Counted from the stretch's first letter, positions 1 to 6,958 are shown. The stretch: DNA of 64,000 bases from Sporosarcina globispora (GCF_001274725.1 NZ_LGUF01000007.1:1567187-1631186); one strand, 5' to 3'. The notes: generated from the sequence alone by a model not told the origin. Numbers and translations are program-made.

Positions 1-60
1 AGGTATCTCTTTTCTTTCGCCTAGCTCCCATACCATTCTTGTAACAGTAATGATTGACAT
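1..60 (-). CDS. Unidentified protein, N-terminus only (cut by window edge)
   Basis: Reading the minus strand from position 60, an ATG follows a good ribosome binding site (AAAAGGAGAG, 6 nt upstream) and 20 codons stay open to the window edge. The visible peptide starts MSIITVTRMVWELGERKE. Too little is visible to assign a family. It belongs to the accessory stretch left of rpsD. A real start is likely because of the strong ribosome binding site. Confidence 0.5.
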   Translation of the reverse strand, partial: MSIITVTRMVWELGERKEIP

Positions 61-157
61 AAATAACTCTCCTTTTATAATAACCTTAAAATATGTATAG
101 CTATAGCTGTTTCACGTGTAAGTACTATACTTGCCTTACATTAATTATGATTGTAAA

Positions 158-185
158 CAATAAATAAATAAATAAATAAATAATT
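158..185. repeat. AAAT tetranucleotide microsatellite
   Basis: About six tandem AAAT units sit in the non-coding gap between the divergent gene starts at 60 (minus) and 545 (plus). It is a simple-sequence tract with no assigned role. Such tracts can vary in length by slippage. Confidence 0.7.
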
Positions 186-263
186 TCAATCCAAATGTTT
201 CAAACAAGTAATTAAAAATCGTATTTTCTACCAAAAAGACACACTGTCACACCTATAAAAAAC

Positions 264-303
264 AATAAGAAATCAAAAGCCCTTCTCATTGAGAGGGGCT
301 TCA
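264..303. terminator. Hairpin terminator, copy 1 of a flanking direct repeat
   Basis: An inverted repeat (AGCCCTTCTC, short loop, GAGAGGGGCT) is followed by a T-rich tail when read on the minus strand. The first 25 nt (264-288) are identical to 1043-1067. No intact minus-strand gene ends here, so this copy may be the remnant of a gene tail. The rest of 186-464 holds nothing else I can name. Confidence 0.5.
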
Positions 304-464
304 ATTTATTGATTCTTTAAACCTGAATACATATAGGTGAATTTACTCAAAGAGGTGATAAATCTATTGTAATTACGGGTAATTTATCTTATTTCATCTT
401 CCATAAAAAGGGATATTACCCTGTTGACTAGAATTTGTTAATAATTAGGAGGTGATTGGAGTTA

Positions 465-509
465 ATGGAGGATAAAGTGAGAAAATCAAAAATACAGGTT
501 TTCTTTTAG
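465..509 (+). CDS. Possible 14-aa leader peptide upstream of the secreted His-rich protein
   Basis: A very strong ribosome binding site (AGGAGGTGAT, 451-460 region) precedes ATG at 465 by about 8 nt. The ORF reads MEDKVRKSKIQVFF and stops at 507-509, 35 nt before the next start. The ribosome binding site is better than that of most genes here, so translation is credible. It could be a regulatory leader, a coupling ORF, or the truncated remnant of a longer gene. Function unknown. Confidence 0.4.
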   Translation: MEDKVRKSKIQVFF

Positions 510-544
510 TGCAAATCAAATTCACATTCAAAGGAGTGTCCAAT

Positions 545-1030
545 TTGAAAAAATTTATAAGTATGATATTTACACTACTTCTGGTAATTTCTATTTCTTC
601 TCCAACAAGTGCATCAACCAATCATTTAGATAATCATAATCATGATCATGAATTAGAAAATCATGAGCACGAGAGTGGAAAAATTAAGGGTGAGAAAGGT
701 GGAGATTTTGGAGCTTTATATATTCCGTGTCCAGCGACAGGTACAAAACATCAAATGAAGGCTCGCGGAACTGGGAAGCATACTCTTACTAACGGAAGTA
801 CATGGATTGGTAATTTGTATCAATGTTCTGGTTGTCTTACGACACTAACCACTTATTATAATTATTTTAATTATGGCGAACGGCCAAATGGTCCCGGAAA
901 ATACATCCTTGCTTCTGCACCTGTTTTTGTAAGTCCTGCAGGCTACATCTTCTCCGGAAAATACACATTATCTGGACCGGCTACTTCCTGGGTCACAGGT
1001 ATCTTTAGCGGCATGTCGTTTTCATATTAA
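545..1030 (+). CDS. Secreted His-rich hypothetical protein
   Basis: The product is 161 aa from TTG at 545, chosen over the upstream GTG at 509 because AAAGGAGTG lies 6-7 nt before it and because the protein then starts with a typical signal peptide (MKKFISM, hydrophobic core, cleavage near SPTSA/STN, about residue 25). The mature N-terminus has a His/Asp/Glu cluster (HNHDHELENHEHE, about residues 31-43), a plausible metal-binding segment. It is followed by a Gly/Tyr-rich domain with four cysteines or fewer, including CSGC (about residue 94). I do not recognise the family. The gene lies alone between a leader ORF and a bidirectional hairpin, flanked by 25-nt direct repeats. A secreted metal-binding or peptide-bacteriocin-like role would be speculation. 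Confidence 0.7.
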   Translation: MKKFISMIFTLLLVISISSPTSASTNHLDNHNHDHELENHEHESGKIKGEKGGDFGALYIPCPATGTKHQMKARGTGKHTLTNGSTWIGNLYQCSGCLTTLTTYYNYFNYGERPNGPGKYILASAPVFVSPAGYIFSGKYTLSGPATSWVTGIFSGMSFSY

Positions 1031-1042
1031 TATCCTTAGTTT

Positions 1043-1084
1043 AATAAGAAATCAAAAGCCCTTCTCAATCGAGAGGGGTTTCTA
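1043..1084. terminator. Bidirectional hairpin terminator, copy 2 of the flanking repeat
   Basis: The same hairpin as at 264-303 (25 nt identical, then loop and GAGAGGGG arm). It lies just after the stop of the secreted-protein gene and contains the stop codon of the minus-strand frameshifted gene, so it could end transcripts from both sides. The tail is T-rich in both directions, better on the minus strand. Confidence 0.65.
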
Positions 1085-1291
1085 TACCTTCAATTAACCA
1101 ACCAGCACCGATCTTGGTAATTTTACAGCCTGGATGCTTCTCTTCTAATCTTTTTCTTTCCTTCTTCTCCTTAATTTCCTTCTCAACTTCTGCACGTTTA
1201 ATATTTTCCAGGTTTCCTCCAAGGAAGTACCAGCCTTAACAAAACCCAATCTTGGCAGATAAACAACAGTTAATTTGTCGCCAACCTTCAT
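1065..1291 (-). pseudogene. Small charged protein gene broken by a -1 frameshift
   Basis: From ATG at 1291 (ribosome binding site AGGTGAAAGG) the frame reads MKVGDKLTVVYLPRLGFVKA and then GTSLEETW before running into unrelated sequence. A second frame picks up near 1205 and continues LENIKRAEVEKEIKEKKE, then RKRLEEKHPGCKITKIGAGW and LIEGIETPLD, stopping at 1065. Joining the two needs one extra base around 1205-1215 and gives a coherent protein of about 75 aa with a basic/acidic helix. Family not recognised; the style is that of small phage or plasmid proteins. It is either a decayed gene or a sequencing error. Confidence 0.55.
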
Positions 1292-1416
1292 TACCGCACT
1301 ACCTTTCACCTAAATATTAAACAAATAGGCCGAAAGTCCTTGTGTCTGATTTATGAATAATAAACAGCTGCATTTATTCCATAATGTTTGATATATTAAA
1401 CTTCTGAGGTGATTAC

Positions 1417-1590
1417 ATGGAATACGACTACGATAATATTGGTCTAGATAAAATTTACACCTATAATGATTTACCTGATAAACAAGCTGGGCGTTGTGAT
1501 AATTGCGGCAACTCACATTTTAAATCCAAAGTTGGAGATGGGGAATTTCTTAGAGAGTGTAGTAATTGTGGAATGAAAAAGTCGATTTAG
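1417..1590 (+). CDS. Small zinc-ribbon-like protein (57 aa)
   Basis: ATG at 1417 follows CTGAGGTGATT (about 5-7 nt spacing). The 57-aa product begins MEYDYDNIGLDKIYTYNDLP and contains two knuckles, CDNCG (about residue 32) and CSNCG (about residue 50), the CxxC...CxxC layout of a zinc ribbon. It could bind nucleic acid or protein; the family is not known to me. Its stop codon overlaps the stop of a convergent 40-aa ORF, and the hairpin over the stop codons can serve both. Confidence 0.65.
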   Translation: MEYDYDNIGLDKIYTYNDLPDKQAGRCDNCGNSHFKSKVGDGEFLRECSNCGMKKSI

Positions 1591-1607
1591 GCAGTCGACT
1601 TCTTCAT
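1577..1607. terminator. Hairpin over convergent stop codons
   Basis: AAGTCGA and TCGACTT are perfect complements around a 9-nt loop. The hairpin contains both the TAG of the plus-strand zinc-ribbon gene and the TAA of the minus-strand 40-aa ORF. T-rich sequence follows on the plus side. Confidence 0.55.
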
Positions 1608-1709
1608 ACTTTTTACTTTTCTAATTGCAGCTGGTAACAAGTGCTTTTTTATCGCTTCTGCTAATTTATCAGAAAGAACCAGTATTGCAACTGATTTTTC
1701 TCGTTTCAT
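1587..1709 (-). CDS. Possible 40-aa hypothetical protein
   Basis: ATG at 1709 follows GAAAGGAAAG at good distance. The ORF reads MKREKSVAILVLSDKLAEAI and continues basic (KKHLLPAAIRKVKSMKKSTA). The composition is that of a short amphipathic, Lys-rich helix. Function unknown. Support is only the ribosome binding site and the sensible composition. It is convergent with, and overlaps by 4 nt, the zinc-ribbon gene. Confidence 0.4.
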   Translation of the reverse strand: MKREKSVAILVLSDKLAEAIKKHLLPAAIRKVKSMKKSTA

Positions 1710-1748
1710 TGTTGATCTTTCCTTTCAACATAGATAAAACTACAACTT

Positions 1749-2228
1749 CTAGCAACCCTCTGTCTGGATACGGAAATCTTCTGCATCTTTTTCGCCATCA
1801 CCATTGTAATCTGCTTCAATAAAACTATCGTTGCAGTCATCGTCTGAATCTAATTCGCCAAAACCTGAGATCATAGAAAAGAGCCCCCATACAACTAGCC
1901 CAATTACCACCAAAGCACCAAAAAGACAACCAATAACAGTAGCGTTACTGGCAGATGGGTAGGTAGGCATTCTTGTTTCCACCCATTGAAAAACAAAAAT
2001 CTTTCCTGTGTCGCCCAGTCCGATAAACAAAGTTCTATCCTGATCGTAAAATTTCACATAAAACCGTTTCATATACTTTATGTTCTTTTCGTGTTCTGGA
2101 GGAATTAAATCTGCAACTTCTAAGTCTGTGTACTTGTTTTCCTGTAGAAATGAAATTAGTTCGGATTCGTTATATTGCTGATTAAAAAATTTCTCCTTAA
2201 TCCTATCTTGTATATTAGCCAATTTCAC
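1749..2228 (-). CDS. Membrane protein with an EF-hand-like calcium loop
   Basis: The 159-aa product has three parts: a soluble N-terminal half (about 1-95, with the pattern YNESELISFLQENKYTDLEV), one strong membrane segment (about 97-120, VIGCLFGALVVIGLVVWGLF), and an acidic tail. The tail contains DYNGDGEKDAED, which fits the D-x-N-x-D-G calcium-loop pattern of EF-hand and dockerin-type motifs, ending with EGC. The start is supported by AGGGGAGATAGGTG upstream. Family not recognised. A membrane-anchored calcium-binding tail is inference from the motif. Confidence 0.65.
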   Translation of the reverse strand: MKLANIQDRIKEKFFNQQYNESELISFLQENKYTDLEVADLIPPEHEKNIKYMKRFYVKFYDQDRTLFIGLGDTGKIFVFQWVETRMPTYPSASNATVIGCLFGALVVIGLVVWGLFSMISGFGELDSDDDCNDSFIEADYNGDGEKDAEDFRIQTEGC

Positions 2229-2315
2229 CTATCTCCCCTGTGTAAGAAATAAATAAATAGTCTGATATTATTTTACCCTAATCCTTCCATTAAGCCCAGA
2301 TATTAAACGCAAAAT

Positions 2316-2340
2316 AAAAAGCCCCTCTATAGGAGCTTAA
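2316..2340 (-). terminator. Terminator of the 88-aa gene
   Basis: On the minus strand a short stem (AAGCTCCT, loop, AGGGGCTT) runs into a T-rich tail (TTTTTATTTT). The stem starts inside the stop codon of the upstream gene. Confidence 0.6.
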
Positions 2341-2603
2341 AATGGCAAATTATCTTCAGGCACCACAGGTTCAATTTCTCTAACTATCTGTGTAATATCA
2401 TTTTCCTCATTCCAGGTGACTTTCTCAATAATTGTTTCCCTTTGACCGGTCTCACGCTTCTGCTGCTGGATCCATTCATAGGCGACCACTGCAACAGCGA
2501 AATCAGGGTCCTTCTTAAATTCACTATCCTCTACATGAAATTCACCGTTTCTAAATCCTCTGTTTCCTTCCACATTGAGGATTGTTTGGATTACTACTTT
2601 CAT
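2337..2603 (-). CDS. Hypothetical protein (88 aa)
   Basis: Start ATG at 2603 (MKVVIQTILNVEG) is chosen because TTTTAGGTGAT lies 5-6 nt before it; the longer in-frame extension to 2651 runs through a terminator hairpin and is not credible. The product is acidic, with a segment rich in charged residues (YEWIQQQKRETGQRETIIEK) and an EDNLPF end reminiscent of the acidic tails of single-strand-binding proteins, but no OB fold is evident. Family not recognised. Typical of accessory or phage-derived DNA. Confidence 0.55.
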   Translation of the reverse strand: MKVVIQTILNVEGNRGFRNGEFHVEDSEFKKDPDFAVAVVAYEWIQQQKRETGQRETIIEKVTWNEENDITQIVREIEPVVPEDNLPF

Positions 2604-2613
2604 ATGATCACCT

Positions 2614-2650
2614 AAAACAATCGCTTCTTCACGGAGAAGCGATTGTTTCA
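2614..2650 (-). terminator. Strong hairpin between the lipoprotein remnant and the 88-aa gene
   Basis: A 15-16 bp perfect stem (AAACAATCGCTTCTTC and its complement) with a 3-4 nt loop and a TTTT tail on the minus strand. The tail runs straight into the ribosome binding site (AGGTGAT) of the next gene, whose start is only about 11 nt away. Confidence 0.8.
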
Positions 2651-2652
2651 AT

Positions 2653-3233
2653 TTATTTTATATTATAATCTTTTTCACCTAATTTATCTCCCGAAATACC
2701 TTGTGTAGCAATTAGCGTTACAGGTGTTTCGAGGTCATCTAATTCATATGCTACCGCATTTTTAACAGTCCCATCTTTTTTTATGGTTTCTAATTGGGTA
2801 TCAAGAAATTGATCATCTGGAAGTGCTCCAACATTGAGTGTATTAACTGCTTTAGGATTATTATCTTGCACAGCTTCAAATACAACGGTCCAAGCTGTTG
2901 TAGGATCAATATCTTTATCACTTAAATTAGTTGTTTCATACCAAATTGCAAAAACAGGTTTTTCACTATATTCATTTCCTGGTTCACCTGGTTGAATAAC
3001 TTTAGTTTCGGTAATTTTAATTTTTAAGTCATTTAATTTTACTTCATTTTCTTTGAAATAAACTTCTTCTTTTGCGCTTTCATTTTCAGCTGAATTAGAG
3101 CTGAATCACTTGATGTGTTTTCTGTTTTTGCGTTTTCATCTTCACTATGTTGGGTTGTATCAACCCCTCCACAAGCTGACAATAAACCAATCATTATTCC
3201 AATTACACTCATTACAAAAAACTTTTTAAACAA
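2653..3233 (-). pseudogene. DUF5067-type lipoprotein gene broken by a -1 frameshift
   Basis: The first frame, from ATG at 3233, encodes a lipoprotein signal (MFKKFFVMSVIGIMIGLLSA then CGG; lipobox LSAC) and an acidic linker, then drifts into lysine-rich nonsense ending at 3039. The other frame is open from about 3105 to 2653 and encodes AENESAKEEVYFKENEVKLN, a middle segment with VFAIWYETTNLSDKD, and an end KDYNIK. Together they form one protein of about 190 aa resembling DUF5067 lipoproteins (Ig-like surface domain of Firmicutes). One missing base near 3105-3115 explains the break. The strong hairpin at 2614-2650 is its terminator. Confidence 0.7.
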
Positions 3234-3331
3234 TTTAAATGTCCCCCTAATATATTATGGTTACCTTTGCCGACTGAAATTATATACTAAATTACCATTT
3301 TTTTGTTTCAAAAAAATTTACATTTTTACCC

Positions 3332-3537
3332 TTAACATTCTTTGTCCTCTCCATAAATTAATTCATCAACCGTAATATGAGGTGCTTTTGCAATAAGAGC
3401 TGAATACTGAAGATCTGGTTGAGTCTTTTTTTGTCTCCACGTTGAAAAGGTTGTTTCAGAAACTCCGCAAATCTTTGCAATATATTTGTTTTTAGTCCCT
3501 TTCCATCCATCCAGTAGTCAATCTTATTTTTTAACAT
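3332..3537 (-). pseudogene. XRE-family (Cro/CI-like) regulator gene broken by a -1 frameshift
   Basis: ATG at 3537 follows GGAGG. The first frame reads MLKNKIDYWMDGKGLK; the continuation lies in another frame: KYIAKICGVSETTFSTWRQK then KTQPDLQYSALIAKAPHITV and DELIYGEDKEC, stopping at 3332. This is a compact helix-turn-helix repressor of about 68 aa (recognition helix around SETTFSTWRQ). The break falls in a run of A (minus strand, near 3495), where restoring one A joins the frames. A small repressor of this kind often governs a mobile element, fitting the accessory character of this stretch. Confidence 0.75.
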
Positions 3538-3698
3538 ATGTAGCCTCCAGCGACAAATTATATGAACTGGGATAAAGATAAAAATAGGGTAGCGTCTGTC
3601 CACAAATAAATCCTAATAATATTTTCCCTAAATTATCCCCCAAACCTCCCCCAAATGATTAGGGGGGAATACATGATTCTACAAAGCACAATACAAAC

Positions 3699-3744
3699 AA
3701 AAAACCCCAGAACCATTGATTTAACAAGGATTCTAGGGTTTATA
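3699..3744 (-). terminator. rpsD terminator
   Basis: On the minus strand an imperfect stem (AAACCCTAGAATCC / GGTTCTGGGGTTT) ends in TTTTTT, 30 nt after the rpsD stop codon. The preceding stretch 3538-3698 holds no gene; it contains C-rich runs pairing with a GGGGGG run near 3660. Confidence 0.8.
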
Positions 3745-3770
3745 ACATTGCTATTTAAGAAGCGTCTCGC

Positions 3771-4373
3771 TTAACGAGAGTAGAATTCAACGATTAGAGA
3801 TTCGTTGATTTCAGCTGGAAGTTCAGAACGCTCAGGCATGCGAGTGAAAGTTCCTTCTAGCTTGTCTGCATCGAAAGATACGAAGTCAGGTACGAAGTTG
3901 TTAACTTCGATTGCTTCTTTAACGATGTCAAGGTTGCGAGATTTTTCGCGAAGTGTAATTGTTTGACCAGGTGCTACGCGGTATGATGGAATATCAACGC
4001 GAGATCCATCAACCATGATGTGACCATGGTTAACAAGCTGACGAGCTTGACGGCGAGTGCGTGCAAGACCTAAACGGTAAACAACGTTGTCAAGGCGTGA
4101 TTCAAGAAGAATCATGAAGTTTTCACCGTGCTTACCAGGCATTTTGCCAGCTTTATCGAATAAATTGCGGAATTGACGCTCGTTTACTCCGTACATATGA
4201 CGAAGCTTTTGCTTTTCCTGCAATTGTAATCCGTATTCAGATAATTTTTTGCGCTGGTTTGGACCATGTTGTCCAGGAGCGTAAGGACGCTTTTCTAATT
4301 CTTTACCAGTTCCGCTTAGAGAGATTCCAAGACGACGGGATAATTTCCAGCTTGGACCAGTATAACGAGCCAT
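3771..4373 (-). CDS. rpsD: Ribosomal protein S4 (uS4)
   Basis: The 200-aa product starts [20 protein letters not shown] and has the S4 N-terminal domain followed by the RNA-binding S4 domain (about residues 90-155; [20 protein letters not shown], then [10 protein letters not shown]). Full length for the Bacillus protein (200 aa). It binds 16S rRNA early in 30S assembly and represses its own mRNA. Monocistronic, with a leader and promoter upstream and a terminator downstream, as in B. subtilis. Codon use is that of a highly expressed gene. The neighbouring tyrS of B. subtilis is absent; accessory DNA lies there instead. Confidence 0.99.
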   Translation of the reverse strand: MARYTGPSWKLSRRLGISLSGTGKELEKRPYAPGQHGPNQRKKLSEYGLQLQEKQKLRHMYGVNERQFRNLFDKAGKMPGKHGENFMILLESRLDNVVYRLGLARTRRQARQLVNHGHIMVDGSRVDIPSYRVAPGQTITLREKSRNLDIVKEAIEVNNFVPDFVSFDADKLEGTFTRMPERSELPAEINESLIVEFYSR

Positions 4374-4576
4374 TTAAGACTCCTCCTTTTGTGTTTTTAT
4401 TTGGGTAAAATAAAAACAGAAACAGATGTGCACAACAATCATGTCCATTTTGTTTTCATGTACCTTCGCCCTAGCAGCAGAGGGTTACACAGTACCCCAT
4501 CCCCAGATAGACCTGGTTGAGGAACAAAATGAGTACATCAAGGTGCTCACATAGGCTGCAATATTTTACACAAGGA
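4374..4576 (-). promoter_or_regulatory. S4-binding leader of rpsD mRNA
   Basis: About 200 nt lie between the promoter and the rpsD start, with long-range complementarity: the segment CTCATTTTGTT (near 4525 on the minus strand) can pair with AACAAAATGGACATG just upstream of the ribosome binding site, around an internal hairpin region containing CCAGGTCTATCTGGGG. This is the layout of the Bacillus S4 leader, to which S4 binds to repress rpsD. The assignment rests on position and on this pairing, not on a covariance-model search. Confidence 0.75.
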
Positions 4577-4578
4577 GT

Positions 4579-4608
4579 ATTATATAATTTTTAAAGGATA
4601 AAAGTCAA
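4579..4608 (-). promoter_or_regulatory. rpsD promoter (sigma-A type)
   Basis: On the minus strand TTGACT and TATAAT are separated by 18 nt, close to the sigma-A consensus, about 205 nt upstream of the rpsD start. Confidence 0.85.
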
Positions 4609-4782
4609 GGTCTTTTACTTTTTCTTTTGATGATTGAAGGAGGATGATAAAGATATAAAGGAAGTATTTCTCCTTTACTATATTCCACATGAAATTATTA
4701 AACTAATAAAGTGTCCCTTTGAAAGTTATGATATAATTCAAGAAAAAATTGGAATTGTTTAATTATAGTTGTCAGAAAGGAA

Positions 4783-4805
4783 AGCGGCTTCGCTTTTTTT
4801 TCATT
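4783..4805 (+). terminator. Short hairpin terminator upstream of dgcP
   Basis: AAAGCG, GCTT loop, CGCTTT and a run of T on the plus strand. No gene is evident between 4620 and 4780, so it may end a short untranslated transcript or act in the dgcP leader. The remainder of 4609-4980 shows only AT-rich sequence. Confidence 0.55.
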
Positions 4806-4983
4806 TTACTGTGTTTTTAATAAATGCTAACCTGGCAATTTTGGCTTTTTCTTACTGAAAAAATTGCAAAACTGAAATGAAATAGCCATATGTATGCGGA
4901 AAATATTAATTTCGGTCCGCTATAATATACCTTATTGGTTTAATGATACATGATCTGAGACATTTGATAGGTGATAATTGAAG

Positions 4984-6852
4984 ATGGATACACTTGAACG
5001 GCAAATCATACTTAATTTAAAAAGCAGATTTTTTGATATTATCGATACTGAGAACGGTTTTTTTCATTATGAAAAGCTTCTGAATGAAATGCTTTCCGCA
5101 ATTAAATCCCTGACCGGAGCTGATGAAATTACTCTGTACGCCTTTAATGAATGGAAGCATGAGTTTTTTGCAGAAGCTGCCACACACCCGGTTGGTATGC
5201 AATCACCTGCCTTTTCAGGTGATTTAAAAAGATGGGCTGAAAAAAACAGGGAATTCCAGAGTTTGGGTGCTGAGATTAAGGAAGATCAAATCATGATTCC
5301 TCTTGTAAAGAGTAGCCAGCTGCTTGGATGCTTGATTCTAACTGGGCAACCAGGCTGTTTTCATTCCTATCCAGATAAAGTTTTTCAGGAGCTTAGCCAA
5401 GAATGCGGGCAATTTTTTGATAAAGCTCAGGGGCTTGCCAAAATCGCTTCCGAAGAAAAACGCTATAAGCAGCTGTATCGCGTTACGGAGAAATTCCATT
5501 CTTCAATGGATATGGACATGGTTCTTGGAGAGATTATTTATACTTTGCAGGAAATGTATCCTACCTTTACCTATTATCTTTTGTTGTCCCAAGATAACAA
5601 TAATCATGGGGATTTGCCCATTAGGGACCTTGAATATGACAGCGAAAATATCGCAGCCATGCAAGCTTATGTCACGGGGGCTGTTCAATTTGAAGATTCC
5701 CTGCAGGAAATGCGTTCTGTTCTATATGCCCCATTAAAAGGAAAGCAGGGGGTGTATGGAGTACTTCAGGTTATAGCGCCAAATACCATCATTTTTCCTA
5801 AAAGTGAAATTGAATTTATCACGCTTCTGGCGAATACTGCCGGCAGTGCACTGGAAAATGCACAGCTTTACCAGCAATCCAAGCGATTGATAGCAGACCT
5901 TCAATTAATTAATGAAACATCCCACCGGCTGAATTCAAATTTGCGTCTGACAGAAACCATGAATTTTATGGCTGAGCAGATTCTGCATTCCTTTGACGCC
6001 GAAGAGGCCGGTTTCATCCTGATTTCTTCTGATGGTGCCAATGCAAATGTGATACAGGACAGTACCGAATTCTTTCAAAGAAAAGAGGCAGAAATTTATA
6101 TTGAATATATAATGACAAAGATCATTAAGGAGAAAGAGTCTCTATTTATTGGGGATTTTTCTCTTCAGTGCGAGGAGACGATCACCTTTTATAAATCCAT
6201 TATGGCTGTTCCTATGACCCAGTCTGGAGCATTAAAGGGATTTGCTCTCGTCATGCACAGTTCGCCTTATCATTTTTTATTTGAAACATTCAAGCTGCTG
6301 CAATCATTGATTCATCATTCCACACTCGCCTTTACAAACTCAATACTGAGAGAAGAGCTTGAAAAGATGGTCGTGACTGATCATTTAACAAAGCTTTATT
6401 CCCGGAGCTATCTTGATGATCGGATTCATCAGTCCATGAATGAAGATCATGAAGGAACATTTATGCTTGTTGATATTGATGATTTTAAATCAATAAACGA
6501 TAATTACGGACATCAGGTTGGCGATGAAATCATCATTCAAGTGGCCAATTTAATAAACAGCAATATTCGCGCCACTGATATAGGCGCAAGATGGGGCGGA
6601 GAGGAGCTGGCTCTTTACCTGCCCGGTGTTTCTTTGTCAGCAGGAGCCTTTATTGCCGCAAGGCTTGTCAGGAAGGTATGTGAAATCACTGATCCCCAAG
6701 TAACCATTTCGTGCGGGGTTTCGTATTGGAGCAGTGGGAAAAAAGATTCATATGACGCTCTGTTTAAAAGAGCTGACAAGGCATTATATACCGCCAAAAA
6801 TTCAGGGAAAAACAAAGTGATCATTGAGTCGGCAGCAGATTCATGTATTTAG
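4984..6852 (+). CDS. dgcP: GAF-domain diguanylate cyclase DgcP (YtrP)
   Basis: The 622-aa product makes cyclic di-GMP from two GTP. It has two or more GAF-like sensor regions (about 20-150, 160-300, 305-450) and a C-terminal GGDEF domain (about 455-615). The active-site signature is GGEEL (RWGGEELALYLPG), a functional variant of GGDEF. RATD ends five residues before GGEEL, the position of the RxxD product-inhibition site. LVDIDDFKSINDNYGH carries the conserved metal-binding Asp. ATG at 4984 is preferred to TTG at 4978, because ATAGGTGAT ends about 8 nt before it. It lies next to rpsD as ytrP does in B. subtilis. No membrane segment is seen, so it should be a cytosolic sensor; the ligand is unknown. 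Confidence 0.93.
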   Translation: MDTLERQIILNLKSRFFDIIDTENGFFHYEKLLNEMLSAIKSLTGADEITLYAFNEWKHEFFAEAATHPVGMQSPAFSGDLKRWAEKNREFQSLGAEIKEDQIMIPLVKSSQLLGCLILTGQPGCFHSYPDKVFQELSQECGQFFDKAQGLAKIASEEKRYKQLYRVTEKFHSSMDMDMVLGEIIYTLQEMYPTFTYYLLLSQDNNNHGDLPIRDLEYDSENIAAMQAYVTGAVQFEDSLQEMRSVLYAPLKGKQGVYGVLQVIAPNTIIFPKSEIEFITLLANTAGSALENAQLYQQSKRLIADLQLINETSHRLNSNLRLTETMNFMAEQILHSFDAEEAGFILISSDGANANVIQDSTEFFQRKEAEIYIEYIMTKIIKEKESLFIGDFSLQCEETITFYKSIMAVPMTQSGALKGFALVMHSSPYHFLFETFKLLQSLIHHSTLAFTNSILREELEKMVVTDHLTKLYSRSYLDDRIHQSMNEDHEGTFMLVDIDDFKSINDNYGHQVGDEIIIQVANLINSNIRATDIGARWGGEELALYLPGVSLSAGAFIAARLVRKVCEITDPQVTISCGVSYWSSGKKDSYDALFKRADKALYTAKNSGKNKVIIESAADSCI

Positions 6853-6882
6853 GGACTGCCTTGTGGGGGCAGTCTTATAATA
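6853..6882 (+). terminator. dgcP terminator
   Basis: GGACTGCC, loop, GGCAGTC followed by a modest T-rich stretch directly after the stop codon. Confidence 0.65.
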
Positions 6883-6958
6883 ATGTTATCAAAACAAAAT
6901 ACTTTCAAAAAATTTACTATTATCATATGCTGAAAGAGAAGTTTTTTTTAGAATTTTT

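Noticed and set aside
1310..1516. 68-aa minus-strand open frame
   Set aside because: It overlaps the better-supported zinc-ribbon gene at 1417-1590, which has a good ribosome binding site and CxxC pairs; the minus frame has no ribosome binding site.
1..3770. Complete prophage or integrative element with att sites at the rpsD end
   Set aside because: No integrase, excisionase or direct-repeat att site could be found within the window; only a remnant is supported.
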